DNA of 64,000 nucleotides, taken from contig ARYC01017347.1 of NCBI GenBank assembly GCA_000711775.1, positions 1 to 64,000 on the forward strand, given 5' to 3'. The translations under genes and the position numbers were made by a program. This DNA comes from Oxytricha trifallax (lineage: Eukaryota; Ciliophora; Spirotrichea; Sporadotrichida; Oxytrichidae). The notes beneath the pieces were generated by a model. It searched no databases and was not told the origin of the DNA. It saw nothing but the letters and a program-made list of their open reading frames with translations. Positions 1 through 14,640 of this stretch are shown piece after piece. Position 1 is the first letter of the stretch. Every line of letters starts with the position of its first letter.

Positions 1-264
1 TGTACAATAAGTTTAAAATTAAAAACATAACTGCCACTAATTACGCTATCGCTAAATATATTTTCATTTAATTTTCCCAAATTAATTGTATTTTGATAAT
101 ATTTTAATTATAAATTACCCAAACTTAAATTTATTCAAAAACTACGCATTAAATTATTTTGATTTAAACTTCTTATAAAATTAAATTAAATTTGTCAAGA
201 ATCTTTGAAAAGAATCAACAAATCCAAGCCATTTTTGCAAAATTATCAGAAATTTGTAACAAAC
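1..264. other. AT-rich flank without recognised gene
   Basis: This stretch is very AT-rich and no reading frame on either strand gave recognisable protein under the TAA/TAG=Gln code. It probably holds intergenic germline DNA and the 5' untranslated end of the gene that starts at 265. Confidence 0.4.
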
Positions 265-3200
265 ATGTATTTCAGGAGATTGGATGAAAATAGAAATGGA
301 GGGAACTTTGACTCACAGTCACAGAGACCCTCGTTGTCATAGTACCAGGCATCGTAGTTTGGTAGTAACAATGCACCTTATGGAGGTGATTTATCGAAGT
401 ATTTTAATTATAAATTTGGGAAATTTGGGGAATTAAGAAATTATTAAGAATTTGAGGTAGGAATGGATCAAATAATTAGCATGGAGGATAAAATGGCGGG
501 GTTTTGAGTGCTTACTATCCCACTTAAATGGATGCAATTATTTGAGATAAAAACTTTGCCATACGAATTTCATATTTATTAGTATTTTAATTTTTTTTTT
601 GCAAGCCAGCCAAACACAAATAATGGATGGGGTGTACAATTCTGGAATTTTTTGGAATTCCAGCACCATTCTGGAATTCCAGATTGGTGAAAAAAATTCC
701 AGAATGGTGAAAAACGTTCCAGATACAGAACTGGAACCAGAACTGTATCTGGAATTCCAGATTCAATAGATCTGGAATTTCTGAAAATTATTTTTTCGCT
801 TAAAGTAAAGGTTAGATAAAAAGGAATAAATATTTATTATTTATCAATTTTACCTTAGATATATCTAGTTTAACATTTACGATATGTTTAAATAAAATAT
901 AATTTATAAAATTTTAGACATAATAAATAATTTTCAAGTTTTATAACAAAAACCTACAATAAAACTATTATTTCATCTATTAAATGTAAATTTAAAAAAA
1001 TCTTATTTAAATGTTTTCAAATAAAATAACTATTTATAATATTAAAATAATAATAATTGAGTCCAATAATATTTTTGTATGATTACAAAATCAAGAATAA
1101 TTATATTATTTTTAATAATTTTGAAAATAGAGATTATGATTAAAAAAAGTATTGAGAATTAGGATGTTATTAATATTTAATCATTCAACATATTTTCAAT
1201 AATCACTTCAATTTTAGCAAAAATATCATATTTCTTAAATCTATTAATAAGAGTCTTTAAAGCTTAATGAATTAAAGTACTTATAATTAGTATTATTAAT
1301 TATTACAATTATAAAGGAGTTCTCATTGTAATTTAAATAATTTTGTGAAAAATAAAAATAATTATTTGATATTTCTAAAATAAACATCTGAAACAAATAA
1401 GCGGATATCTCAAATGCTTTTTAATTTTTAAATAGTTCATTTATTACTATTAGTAAAATTAAAGTATATAGGCCATTTTAAAAATATGTCTTACAATTAG
1501 ATGAATAATAAGGGTTTTGCAATTTGTTTGAAACAACTAAATCAAGTTTAAGTTTATATGAAATTTCATTGAAATCTAAATAATATATTAATTGGAGAAA
1601 ATAAGTGCTGCTTTTAAAGATTAATATATCTAAATTTTAAGAATCTCTATTTAATTTTAAATTAAATTCAAATTCTTAACTGACATTAAATTTAATTTAT
1701 CTTCTGTAATAAAAGTTTTTTAAGTGTAATTCTTTTAAAACTAAGGATAATATCTATTAAAGATAAAGATTTTTAACATTGTGACGGTTAATTAATTTGA
1801 TTATTTAATAACTAATATTTAATGGTGTTTTTATTGATACAAATTTTTCAAATAAAATATTTCATTTAAGATTCAATTTTATGTCCCTCATGTACCTCGA
1901 CCTTTATTACAATTAAATTAACAGGAAATATAATACGTATTATTTATACTATGGATTATATATATATTTTTAAAAATTAAATTATCATAGAAATACTTTC
2001 CAACAGGAAAACAACTTCAAAACCTAAAATATTATACTTATTTATGTTTTATTGTATAATTGAACCGATAAAAAATCAACGTTAAGAAAAGTTTATAAAT
2101 TCTACAGATTTAGATATTAATGTTATTGATGAATTTTCAATAAATAGACAAATTATAATTTTATATGTAAAAATAATAGCAATAGAGATAAAAGATTAAT
2201 GTTTAAAATTTAAACTTTTATGAAAAACAATTAAAATATTGATCATATTTTAATAAAAGAATTCATTTAATTATATGACTAATGATAATATAAAAAATTA
2301 TATTGTATACTTTTTTTTTTAAAAAAATCCATTATAACTATAATTATACTTGATATCATATATTGAGATACCCCGGCACAGAGCTGGAATTCCAGAACTG
2401 TATCTGGAATTCCAGTTCTGTATCTGGAATTCCAGATTCATTGGATCTGGTGTTCCAGAATGGTGCTGGAATTCCAAAAATTCCAGAATTGTACACCCCA
2501 TCCCAAATAATATTAGTGGGTGTGACTCTAATCACTATGTGGGGGTGAAATAAGAAATTGATTTGCTTGATCTTTGCAACAACATAAATGAGGAAGTTTT
2601 CAGAAGTGAAACTAACAATGAGATTATATTGATTTTAAAAACATGTGTTAAAAAAGGGTTATGATATGAAAATAGTATTCTTAGAATACTATTTTCATAA
2701 TTATAGCAATGAGCAAGTGAGTAATAATAACACCATCAAAACTATGAAAAAATAAGTTAATGCTAAAAATAACAATAACATGAGCAATATTCAAGAAAAT
2801 AAGAAAAAGCTTGCTGGTACTGAGTAATTCAAAATGAATATAAAAGCTGACTCAAAATCTATTGCAAATAATGCAAGCAAAACTTACAAATATAGTAGCT
2901 AGGTGATATAAGAAACAGTCACTTAAACCTAACAAATGGGATTGGATGTGCTCTAACCAAAGGTTAACAGGAAGTATCAAATTTTAAAATATAATTACAA
3001 ACAATCCCAAATCCCCTTTTCCCTAATGTTTATAGTGATTTCAATGTTAATAATTAGATACTCTGATTTTACTTAAAAATAAATTTCTCCAGTAAAAACA
3101 TCAATCAATATCTCAAGTTTTATGGGCGTCAAGCAAGAACATAAAAGTGATAATTCTAACAATAGTTTAGGGAATTAAGCTTAAAAACATTTAAATGGTG

Positions 3201-5330
3201 GAATTGGCAGTAGTAATTTTGTGAAGAGTGAGTTTAATGGATAGATAAAGGCAGAGGAGAGAAGCAGTACTTAATCAAATGATAGTTTCGATAGTAACAA
3301 TGACAATGTCAATATAATTGATTAAATTGATAGTTACTTTAGAAATTTGATGATGATTTATGGGGGGGTATTAAAATTTTAATTATAACGCCCAAAGACT
3401 AGGCTTAATGAGTTAAAGCGTCCAGGAAATATCAGCTACTCAAGCAAATAACGTACCAGTCAAAGGAAAAGCTGCCATTAACAATAAAAATAAGCAGAAG
3501 ATTTCAGTTGCTGAGTTCACCAGTAATATTTATTTAAATTCAAACATTTAAACTCTTTTTAGTTTATTAAAAAAAAATATGATGTTAGCATAGATTGTAA
3601 TTTATTACTTTTAAATGTGGGGGCAACTGATTTCTTTAATTCAATTTAACCATAGCCACAACAAGATTCGGAAATGTCTTCAAATAACTAAGAAGATATT
3701 TCTAGGAGGCTTTAAGTGCCAAACTGGTAATAAAAAAGCTGCAGGCTAATAGTTAAATAAGAATGAAGGTGGCAAGAAAAAGAGAAAACTAGTTGATATC
3801 TCCAAGACTATGAATTAGATTTAAAAATCCAATTAAATACTGGATTTGTGTAGTAATAATTAATAAGATTAATTTTAGTTTTGCAGTTAAATGATGAGGT
3901 TGACGAAGAGGACATTGCTCAATCAAATATAAAAAGAGAAAGCTAAATACAAGCACTCAAGCTAATCATTAATTTGATTAACCACTCCCAAGGATGGGGG
4001 GTTTAGGCAAAACAAGTGGGTTTGTTGTTGGGAAGAAAAATAATCAATTGAGTACTTCTTTCTCAATTTTAATTATTTTTTATTTTTCATTGAAATAGAT
4101 TATCCCCAAAAAAGCTCTTTCACTTATAAAATTGTAAATTAGTTTCTACATTTTTATTAAATATAGAAATCTGTAACTCAAAATTCTCAAGATACTATTT
4201 TTTATTTAATCTTTTTTATATCTCAACAAACACCAATAGAAACAATATGTAAAATGCTTAAAACTTGCAAAACAAGCTAAAATCAGAGTTTGCTTCAGAC
4301 CAGTTCAATCAAGAGAACAGCAATTTCCTGACTTCAAATATTTTTGGGAATAACACCAGCTCCTCTTAGATGTTTTCAGGTGATGGTAGCAGCAACTTGA
4401 TTAGTAGGAAATTTAGGTATCAGTAAGCTTATGATTCATACTTTAAAAGCGAGAAACCTTTAAATATTAAATTTAAATTGCATCACTTCATTTTTTGTTG
4501 AAAAAATAATAGCAATAATTACATAAAAGAACACTCTAAAATAGCTTAGAGTTTTTTAGTGATACTATTTAAAACCTGCGGAAGAATATATCATAATGAA
4601 ACTGAGTTACAGAGCCAGGAAGCATGGCATAAATTGGGCAGTGGGTGATTTAGCCGATTTTAGATTGAAAAACCCTGATATCGCAGAGAAAATGCAAAAA
4701 TTAACCCAAAAAATCAGAGTTATGATGCCACTAAATGAATTTAATGTTCATAATAATAGTAATAATAGAGGCAGATAAAATTTGATCTCTGATAGAGGCT
4801 CAGGTAGTTATATTTTATAATTTGATTAATATATTTTACATTAAATTCGAATGATTTAACACAAGTTTTAAAAGTGGATGCTATAATAATATTTCATGAT
4901 TATAAAACAGATAATTATAAATGCATGTTTGATAATAAAGCAGGTTTTTACAGTTTAATTTATTTAATATTTACAGTTCAACAGCAAGCAATGTGAATTA
5001 ATAATTCATAAGAGATGGTTTGATAGTAATTGAAAATCCAATCATTAAATCAGAAGCTTTTAATGATAAGATCAATGACTGTTCAGTATAACTAATATAA
5101 TCTTAATTTTAATGTTTGAACATATAACAAATCTTTCCAAATACTTTATAAACAAATGTAATAGATAATAATCAATTATAAACGACACATGCTACACTAC
5201 AGTTATGGGAAGTAAAGTACAAAAATATGATGTTAGCAAGCTATCTTCAAGCCAAATTCCTTAATAAATCTTGAGTGATATTAACAGCAGAGCTACATTC
5301 TAATCACAATTAAGCAATGTCACTGTGTGA
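265..5330 (+). CDS. Unrecognised N/S/Q-rich protein, interrupted by IESs
   Basis: Discontinuous gene read with TAA/TAG as Gln. The first block starts at ATG 265 and reads MYFRRLDENRNGG, then a Ser/Gln-rich stretch. Further blocks lie at about 2700-2900, 3100-3350, 3390-3530, 4250-4480, 4570-4800 and 5200-5330, each open and rich in Asn, Ser, Gln and Lys. The block near 4600 (MKLSYRARKHGINWAVGDL) is the least biased and looks like the end of a folded domain, but I do not recognise it. The last block ends at TGA 5328-5330. Between blocks the DNA is AT-rich with stops. The gap at 420-2700 contains the inverted-repeat element at 625-2503. Block order is assumed colinear; I did not resolve the pointers, so scrambling or two genes remain possible. 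Confidence 0.5.
617..624. repeat. Left 8-bp direct repeat CAAATAAT
   Basis: Left copy of the direct repeat flanking the inverted-repeat element; the right copy is at 2504-2511. It is either a target-site duplication or an IES pointer. Confidence 0.6.
625..2503. mobile_element. 1.88-kb terminal inverted-repeat element, no ORF (MITE-like or IES)
   Basis: The two ends are inverted copies: the left begins GGATGGGGTGTACAATTCTG and the right ends with its reverse complement. About 52 bp match nearly perfectly; beyond that both arms are built from scattered TGGAATTCCAG palindromic units (left arm to about 785, right arm from about 2365). The element is flanked by an 8-bp direct repeat CAAATAAT (617-624 and 2504-2511). 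The roughly 1.6 kb interior is AT-rich and contains no convincing ORF. An 8-bp target duplication would fit a non-autonomous DNA transposon such as a hAT relative, but the terminus does not look like a typical hAT end. The same repeat could equally serve as the pointer of a large IES. Confidence 0.7.
2504..2511. repeat. Right 8-bp direct repeat CAAATAAT
   Basis: Right copy of the direct repeat flanking the inverted-repeat element. Confidence 0.6.
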
Positions 5331-5427
5331 TTGAATTTTAGAGAGATATCTTTTATATATAATCTTATAAAATATCATACAAATATGGAAATATTTAGTA
5401 TTTATATATAATTTATTTATATATCAT

Positions 5428-5964
5428 TATTAAATTAAAAAGATACTAAATAGGGAGTACCTTCAGGTGACCGTGGATCCCATATGTGTTGCTTTCTATT
5501 TAGGATTCTTTTGGTCTGGTAATCCGAACCATATAAGCCTAATATTGTCTCATGCAGGAGATGAAAGCGCCCAGAGACCTACCTGCAAATAACAACGAGC
5601 TAGCGGGGTTCAATCGCTCATGAAGAGAGCTCTGGAGAGCCGATTTCCCTGCCATTACGCCTTTAGTTGGCAGGGTGGATACAGTCTAACAAGGCTGGCA
5701 AGAAGGGAGGCAGGCGGGGGAAAGAAGTGGGACTACATTCCACACAGTGATGAATGGCGGACGTCAGGAGCACAGAGGAGCCGAGCAATTGCTAGTCTTT
5801 TCAAGCTTTTCCTCTTGTGGGGTTTTTTGGTTTTTTGGGGGCTCAAGGTTATGTGCCACGTCATTCACACCAGCAACGTCATTACCCAAGGATGCAAATA
5901 TTGGGTCATGTTATGACCCAGAATATCTCGTTATTAATTTAGCTTATCTATTCTATTCTATTCT
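5428..5964 (+). mobile_element. Retroposon-like (SINE-like) insertion
   Basis: A 537-bp segment flanked by a 13-bp direct repeat ATTTATATATCAT (5415-5427 and 5965-5977). From about 5452 to 5930 its composition is much richer in G+C than anything around it. It carries a possible Pol III B-box (GGTTCAATCGC near 5608), a perfect 7-bp stem hairpin GGGTCAT/ATGACCC (about 5904-5921), and ends in a simple tail of TTCTA repeats just before the right direct repeat. Head with a Pol III-like box, body, simple-repeat tail and long target duplication are the hallmarks of a SINE or short non-LTR retroposon. The open frame over 5620-5916 has no recognisable protein features. An IES whose pointer is the 13-mer is the alternative. 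Confidence 0.5.
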
Positions 5965-5977
5965 ATTTATATATCAT

Positions 5978-6284
5978 CAAAACTATGAAATCAGTAATTA
6001 AGAGCAAAATAATCAATCTTTTTACAATGAAATGAAATTGTTCAATAATTTTTATGTATATTTGGCAAAACATTTTTATTATAAAAACTTAACCAAGATG
6101 AGTATTTTCTTTATTTTTTATTCTCATATTATTCCTATTTCTATATTAAATTTCTTGCATTAATAATTATTATTTTAAAAGTAAAATAAGAGATAAATTT
6201 GTCTTAAAATATATATTAGACAAATATTATATATTATATACTATAAGCAACTTAACATCCTGCTTAGCATGATTATTATACATA
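5978..6284. other. AT-rich intergenic stretch
   Basis: No coding block was recognised on either strand. It separates the retroposon-like insert from the end of the minus-strand gene that stops at 6285. Confidence 0.4.
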
Positions 6285-9200
6285 TCATAATACATTAGAT
6301 TTTTTATATCTATCGTATTGACTTAAACTTGAGTAGTTACCACCACCTCTGTTTTTAAATTATTTAAATAAATAAACATCAATTATTTATAATAAATAAA
6401 TTAATGATTTTTGCTTAAAAATCAATATAATTGGGAAGTTTTAGCTTGATATTAAATTAGTAATATTTACTTTGCCAGCAGTTATATGATGTCCATTAAT
6501 ATAGCATTATAATGCAATTTACTGCTCTATATGCTTATGTTTTTATGAATTCTTATAAAATTTTTAGCATAAAAATTATTGATAAATTATTAACAATTTT
6601 ATCAAATTCATAATATTATTAGGTTGTCTCCCTCTAGAAAGCTCACCATTTCCGTTTTACAATTTGTTTCTGTATTTTTAAATAAGTGAATGCGTATCTT
6701 GACCATAAAGTTGGCGGATGCTTGATAGTTAAGAGCCTCCTCTATTGTAATTACTTGGTAAGATACCATACATCTGGCTCTATATGGTTGATTAATTGTG
6801 GTTCTTATTATAATTATTTATTGAATTATTCACTTACATTAATCTTTTTAATATAATAGATTACATTTTCAAATTAAGCTAAATAGTCATAAACAAATGC
6901 TCTCATAAATTATTTATCAATAAAAACTATAAAATTCTTGGTAGATAAAGTCGATGAATATTGATTTGTGCCATTCTGATTATAAGGTTTTCTCCCAGCC
7001 AACATAATTGTGGCAGCTGATGAATTCAATAATTGTGATAGACTCTCAGCTCCAGTCAGTGAAAAGTCTCCTTTTTATTAGTTTGAGATGTTGAGCGACA
7101 GTTTTGACTATTCCAAAACACTCATGTTTTGCAATTGAGTTACTTTTTTAATTAATATAAGGCTTTATTAAGAGAAAAAAAATGTTTTGAATTAAATTCA
7201 AAATCATACAATGAAAGTTTTAAGTATCTTATTTTTATAAATAAATTAAAATCTAATGTGTCATTTAATTTGCAAAGATTGGCGGTCTTTGATGATATTA
7301 GCAATTAACTCCGATTTATTCATGGAATTTAATTAAGAATTAGGTTTGGTATTGGCTTACTTAATTCTACTTTGATATAAGTTTTTTAGATTTGAGGTTT
7401 ACAGGGGCTTCATTTTATTAGTAATGGTACTCTAGTTCAACATAGATACGTTTTAAGAAATATTAGGGGATTCACCTATGTTTTATGGGTGGGGTTATCC
7501 ATGTTAAAAATTTGCAAATTAAAGTAAATAGAATTTAATTATTTTTAATTCATGATTTTTGGCTTTATTAATAGCTCTAAGAATAATTGTTTTGTAATTT
7601 TGCGATATTGTTGCTGTATCGAGGCTTTTTATTATTAAATTACGAATGATTAGATCTTACTCTTTATAAGGAGAAGTTTTAATTGATTTGCTTTCTCGCT
7701 CCCTGTTGTTATTATATAATTTGAATATCATGTAAATGTATTAAAAAATGATATAATTTATTATTAATAATAAAAAATATATTTAATATCTTCAAAAAAG
7801 TAACTATTATTATTTGATAAATTCTTAAATTTTTTAGTAAAATACAGTTAAATTTTAAAAATAATTGGAATAATTAAAAGATAATATATATTGATGCAAT
7901 ATTTATGATATCATTTACTTTTAATACTGAATTTTGAGCTTAGCTAGAGTCAAGAATTGTGTATCCATTATTATGACTAATTGAGGGTAAAATTGAAACA
8001 TTTAGACTGCTGTTTTTATCCTATGGCCTAGGTGAATTTATTTTTGACACATTAACCGAGGTCAACTTAGATTGCAAAGCTGAAGATTACTTTTAAGATT
8101 CTAATACAGAGTATGATTACTGTCTGTTAGATTTTTTATTTTACTAATCCTACTACTGAGACTGTTGCTGCTCCAATTATCGAAAAATTTAAGAGGTTTG
8201 TGAGTTATCTGGTAACACTTAACTCTTCTTTTTTTTGATCCTACTCAAATCCAAAATTGCAAGGCTCAAAGTCATCCGTTTCTTGTCTGTTTTTAATTAA
8301 AATGCTATTAATATCAAATAAATATCAGAGAAAATAAGAAATGTTAAGAACTAATTTGTATTTATTCTATATATGAAACTGTTGAGCTCGATATACCTCA
8401 GCTGGTTAAGAGTATTTAAAGTAAAATATTAACTTCTTTCTTTAGAATCCATTCTATTCTAATTTGGGGACTAAGTATTACTTATCAAATTGGGCCGTTT
8501 TATTAATCATTTACAGTTAGTTATGATCTTATTTCTAATTCATTAGTGTTATAATTTACTACTAGTCTGCTTGGCTGCTATGTGAATGTATTGAAGGCTT
8601 TGCATTTTTTTAATTTTATATTGAGTAAATAATATTTCATAATTAAGATAATGATGAAGGCAGCTGGTGCAACTACTAAATTTAATTCATGAGCTTATTC
8701 TTTCTTATGAAATGATTTTAAGTTCCATTTTTGGCAATTTTACTAGTCAAAGTAGGCAAAACTTAATTTGATTGCTTTGTCAGTGAAATGCTTCTCTCTT
8801 CGCTTTACACTGAACTATTATGATATTATTTAGCATTATGGTTCTAAATTATAGTTAAAAGTTTCTTTCTAATTTACTCAGGCTGGTCTAGTTGAAGAAG
8901 AGAGGATATTGATATAGTCTTTTAATTTTCAATATTACTATTTTTTATGCTCTTGTTTTCAGATATCTAATTTATAATGTTCAGTTGAGAAAGTGAGCTG
9001 TTAATTGACTGCGTGGTAGCTATAAGGTTTGACTTAGATTGATTTAAGTTTATAAATTTCTCAAGTGAAGAGAGAAAGGTTTAGAATTCAGGGAATTTTA
9101 AGTCAATAGTAGAAGAACTACTTTTCTTGAAAAGCTCTATAGTTTTATCTTTTTTAATTGGTAATTGAAAATCGACTAAAAATCGCATGACTTAACCCAG

Positions 9201-9338
9201 ATTTAAGATAGTATGATCTTTTAGAAATTAATCAAAGTCTCACTTTTTCTATCTACCAATAGCAGTTAGTGAAGCATAAAAATCAAAGATTTATCTCAGA
9301 GATTTTTATTCATTTTCTTCGCGGTTTTTGGATTTCAT
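6285..9338 (-). CDS. Unrecognised S/Q/N-rich protein, interrupted by IESs
   Basis: Discontinuous minus-strand gene. The probable start is the ATG at 9338-9336 (MKSKNREENEQKSLRQ) and the final block ends with SQYDRYKKSNVL and TGA at 6287-6285. Clear blocks on the way include about 8870-9000 (TQSINSSLSQLNIINQISEN), 7910-8160 (Q-run followed by SYSVLESQKQSSALQSK) and 6830-7140 (GDFSLTGAESLSQLLNSS, then FIVFIDKQFMRAFVYDYLAQ). The N-terminal two thirds are low-complexity Ser/Gln/Asn; the region near 6850-7000 looks like a folded C-terminal domain. I recognise no family. Spacers between blocks are AT-rich; pointers were not assigned. Confidence 0.5.
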
Positions 9339-9384
9339 GCAAGTCTACTAGAACTTAAGTTATCCTGCAGGTCTAGGACACCCA

Positions 9385-9564
9385 ATTCTTAGATTAATGA
9401 AATAAAGGATTAAATGAACTAAAATTTGAATAAAGTTAGGGAAAAATACTGAAATGTTGAGTAATATAGAGAAAAATGCCTAGCTTCTAGAAGAAGAGAG
9501 TGGGAACTTTAGATCAATGGCTAAAGCTCTTAATAAAGCCAATAAAAAGAAGTCGATATTTTGA
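9385..9564 (+). pseudogene. Orphan R-SNARE-like coding block
   Basis: Plus-strand block that reads NSQINEIKDQMNQNLNKVRE and then, one base out of frame, TEMLSNIEKNAQLLEEESGN followed by FRSMAKALNKANKKKSIF and TGA at 9562-9564. The heptad pattern and order of hydrophobic layers resemble the C-terminal SNARE motif of synaptobrevin, VAMP or tomosyn proteins. No transmembrane segment follows. No upstream part of such a gene is recognisable here: the DNA to the left belongs to an oppositely oriented gene. It may be the last MDS of a scrambled gene or a decayed fragment; the one-base shift near 9447 supports decay or a base-call error. Confidence 0.4.
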
Positions 9565-9732
9565 AGGTTATATTTTAATTTTATTTTATCTTTATCAAAG
9601 TTAACGATCCTCAATATTTTCATAAAATATAGACCTTCAAATCTCATTTTGGTTAGTAATGTTTGGATTACTTTAAACTTTTAAATTAATAACAATCTCA
9701 TAAAATTAAAATATAAATATCTAAAAGTAGAA

Positions 9733-10904
9733 ATGGTAAGTTCAAATGATCAATTTAATCTGAGATTATTTTCATATCGCATGCTCATTTCTCATTGATG
9801 TTTAGGCAAGTAGAATCGATAGAAAGACCACCACTTTCAACCCAGATGGAAGACTATTGCAAGTTGAATACGCTTTTGAGCACATCAACAAAGACGTCCT
9901 CTGTTATCGGTGTGTCAGAGATGGTAAGTGGCATTAATCAATTTTTTATATTGCGTTACGCTAATCATGGTCAAAAACAAGAGACTTTAAGGAGATGGAA
10001 ACCTTTTAGTTTAAAGGGATTAAGTAACATGAATGAGTATCCTCTTTCCAACTTAATTATATGATTAGTTGACAATAAAATATTGGTGTTGTATTGGCAG
10101 CAGAAAAAAAAGAGGTTTCAAAGCTTTTCATCCCAACCAAGAAATCAGGCAAACTGTATAAAATGGATAGACATATTCTTGTTTCAGTCTCTGGAGTGGT
10201 TGCAGACGCCAACTTCTTGATTGATTATGGAAGACTACAGTGCCAGAGACATTTGTACTCTCACCACGAACCCTTCTACGTTGAGGAACTCGTTAAGTAC
10301 TTATGCAACTACAAGCACGTCTATACTCAATTCGGTAGCAGCAGACCCTTCGGTGTTTCTTTCATGTATGCTGGCTTTGATGCAGTTCGTGGATTCCAAC
10401 TTTACTGCTCTGACCCTTCAGGCAACTTTGATTTAAGGAAAGCTCATGCCACCGGTGAGGGAAGTGTCAACGCTATTAGCACCTTGAAAACTGATTACAC
10501 TCAAGATTGCAGCTTTTAAAAAGTATCTACTTAATTCATTTTATGATCTATCTAAGACTTGGGCTTAATTCTATAATTATTAAAAACTTGATGCAGCTTG
10601 AGCGAGGCATTAATCTTGGCAGTGAAAGTATTGGCCAAGTCAATGGACACAACCTCCCCAGACGTCAATAAATTTGAAATTCAAGTTGTCTAAAAGGACG
10701 ATCTTGGTCATGTCACTCAAAGAAAGGTTGAAGGTGAAGAAACTCAGAAGAATTCTAATTAAATTGATAAAAATATTTTACTTTTACTTTTAAATGAAAC
10801 TAGCATTAAATAATTTGAAAGGCTAATTTTATTATACATTATATTATATAATCATTCTTGACGAGGCAAAGGTATTCGAGGATAAGGAAAAGGCCAAGAA
10901 ATGA
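9733..10904 (+). CDS. PSMA4: Proteasome subunit alpha type-4 (alpha-3)
   Basis: Subunit of the outer ring of the 20S proteasome, which gates substrate entry. The reconstructed protein starts M-ASRIDRKTTTFNPDGR and continues with LLQVEYAFEHINK, DGVVLAAEKKEVSKL, QFGSSRPFGVSFMYAGFD and SDPSGNF, all strongly alpha-subunit and closest to PSMA4. Start ATG 9733 is followed directly by a 70-nt intron (9736-9805). IESs follow at 9922-10083 and 10508-10591. The last blocks read LSEALILAVKVLAKSMDTTS up to about 10745, then a Lys/Glu-rich tail DEAKVFEDKEKAKK with TGA 10902-10904. The join between these two (about 10750-10857) is unresolved: the obvious pointer ATTCT gives an early TGA. Otherwise the gene is intact and colinear. 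Confidence 0.88.
9736..9805 (+). other. Intron immediately after the PSMA4 start codon
   Basis: GTAAGT...TTTAG, 70 nt. Removal fuses ATG to GCA AGT AGA ATC GAT (M-A-S-R-I-D), restoring the conserved alpha-subunit N-terminus. There is no matching direct repeat, so it is an intron rather than an IES. Confidence 0.75.
9922..10083. other. IES in PSMA4, pointer TGGT
   Basis: TGGT occurs at 9922-9925 and 10084-10087. Joining at one copy gives R-D-G-V-V-L-A-A-E-K-K, the conserved DG-LLAAE-like motif, in frame. The 162-bp segment has stops and no coding character. Confidence 0.8.
10508..10591. other. IES in PSMA4, pointer TGCAGCTT
   Basis: TGCAGCTT occurs at 10508-10515 and 10592-10599. The join reads T-Q-D-C-S-L-S-E-A-L-I-L-A in frame, as expected for the alpha-4 C-terminal helix. 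Excised length is 84 bp. Confidence 0.88.
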
Positions 10905-11079
10905 AGAGAGTTATGATTAAATCAATAATGAGTACGATTTGTTATTATTAAATGTTCAAAGTATATTTTGTATTCGCATAATGATTTATACTTCTACCTG
11001 ATTTTGTATTCATCGATCTTACTCATCAGTGCAATATAAATAAACAACGTTTATAGATAATCTTGGGAATTTTAATTTA

Positions 11080-14570
<3,491 letters not shown>

Positions 14571-14640
14571 TGACTGTTGAGGTTGCTGTTAATGTCTCAA
14601 CAATGTGCTAAAATATTCTGGTCAATATTGCTAAAATACA

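Noticed and set aside
2319..2553. Overlapping small frames on both strands
   Set aside because: They fall within the palindrome-rich right arm of the inverted-repeat element; repeated ELEFQ-type peptides are by-products of the TGGAATTCCAG unit.
5620..5916. 98-residue frame in the GC-rich insert
   Set aside because: No recognisable protein character; the segment is better explained as a retroposon-like insert with a Pol III-like box and simple tail.
7000..7140. Plus-strand reading (AANIIVAADEFNNCDRLS) that made the 6.3-9.3 kb region look like a plus-strand gene linked to the SNARE block
   Set aside because: The minus-strand frame is longer, continues across adjacent sequence (TKNFIVFIDKQFMRAFVYD) and agrees with the Gln-rich minus blocks at 7.9-9.0 kb.
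9885..9925. Alternative frame TSSVIGVSEM in PSMA4 with pointer GGTGT, implying a frameshift
   Set aside because: The frame A-F-E-H-I-N-K...R-D-G with pointer TGGT needs no frameshift and yields the conserved D-G-V-V-L-A-A-E-K-K.
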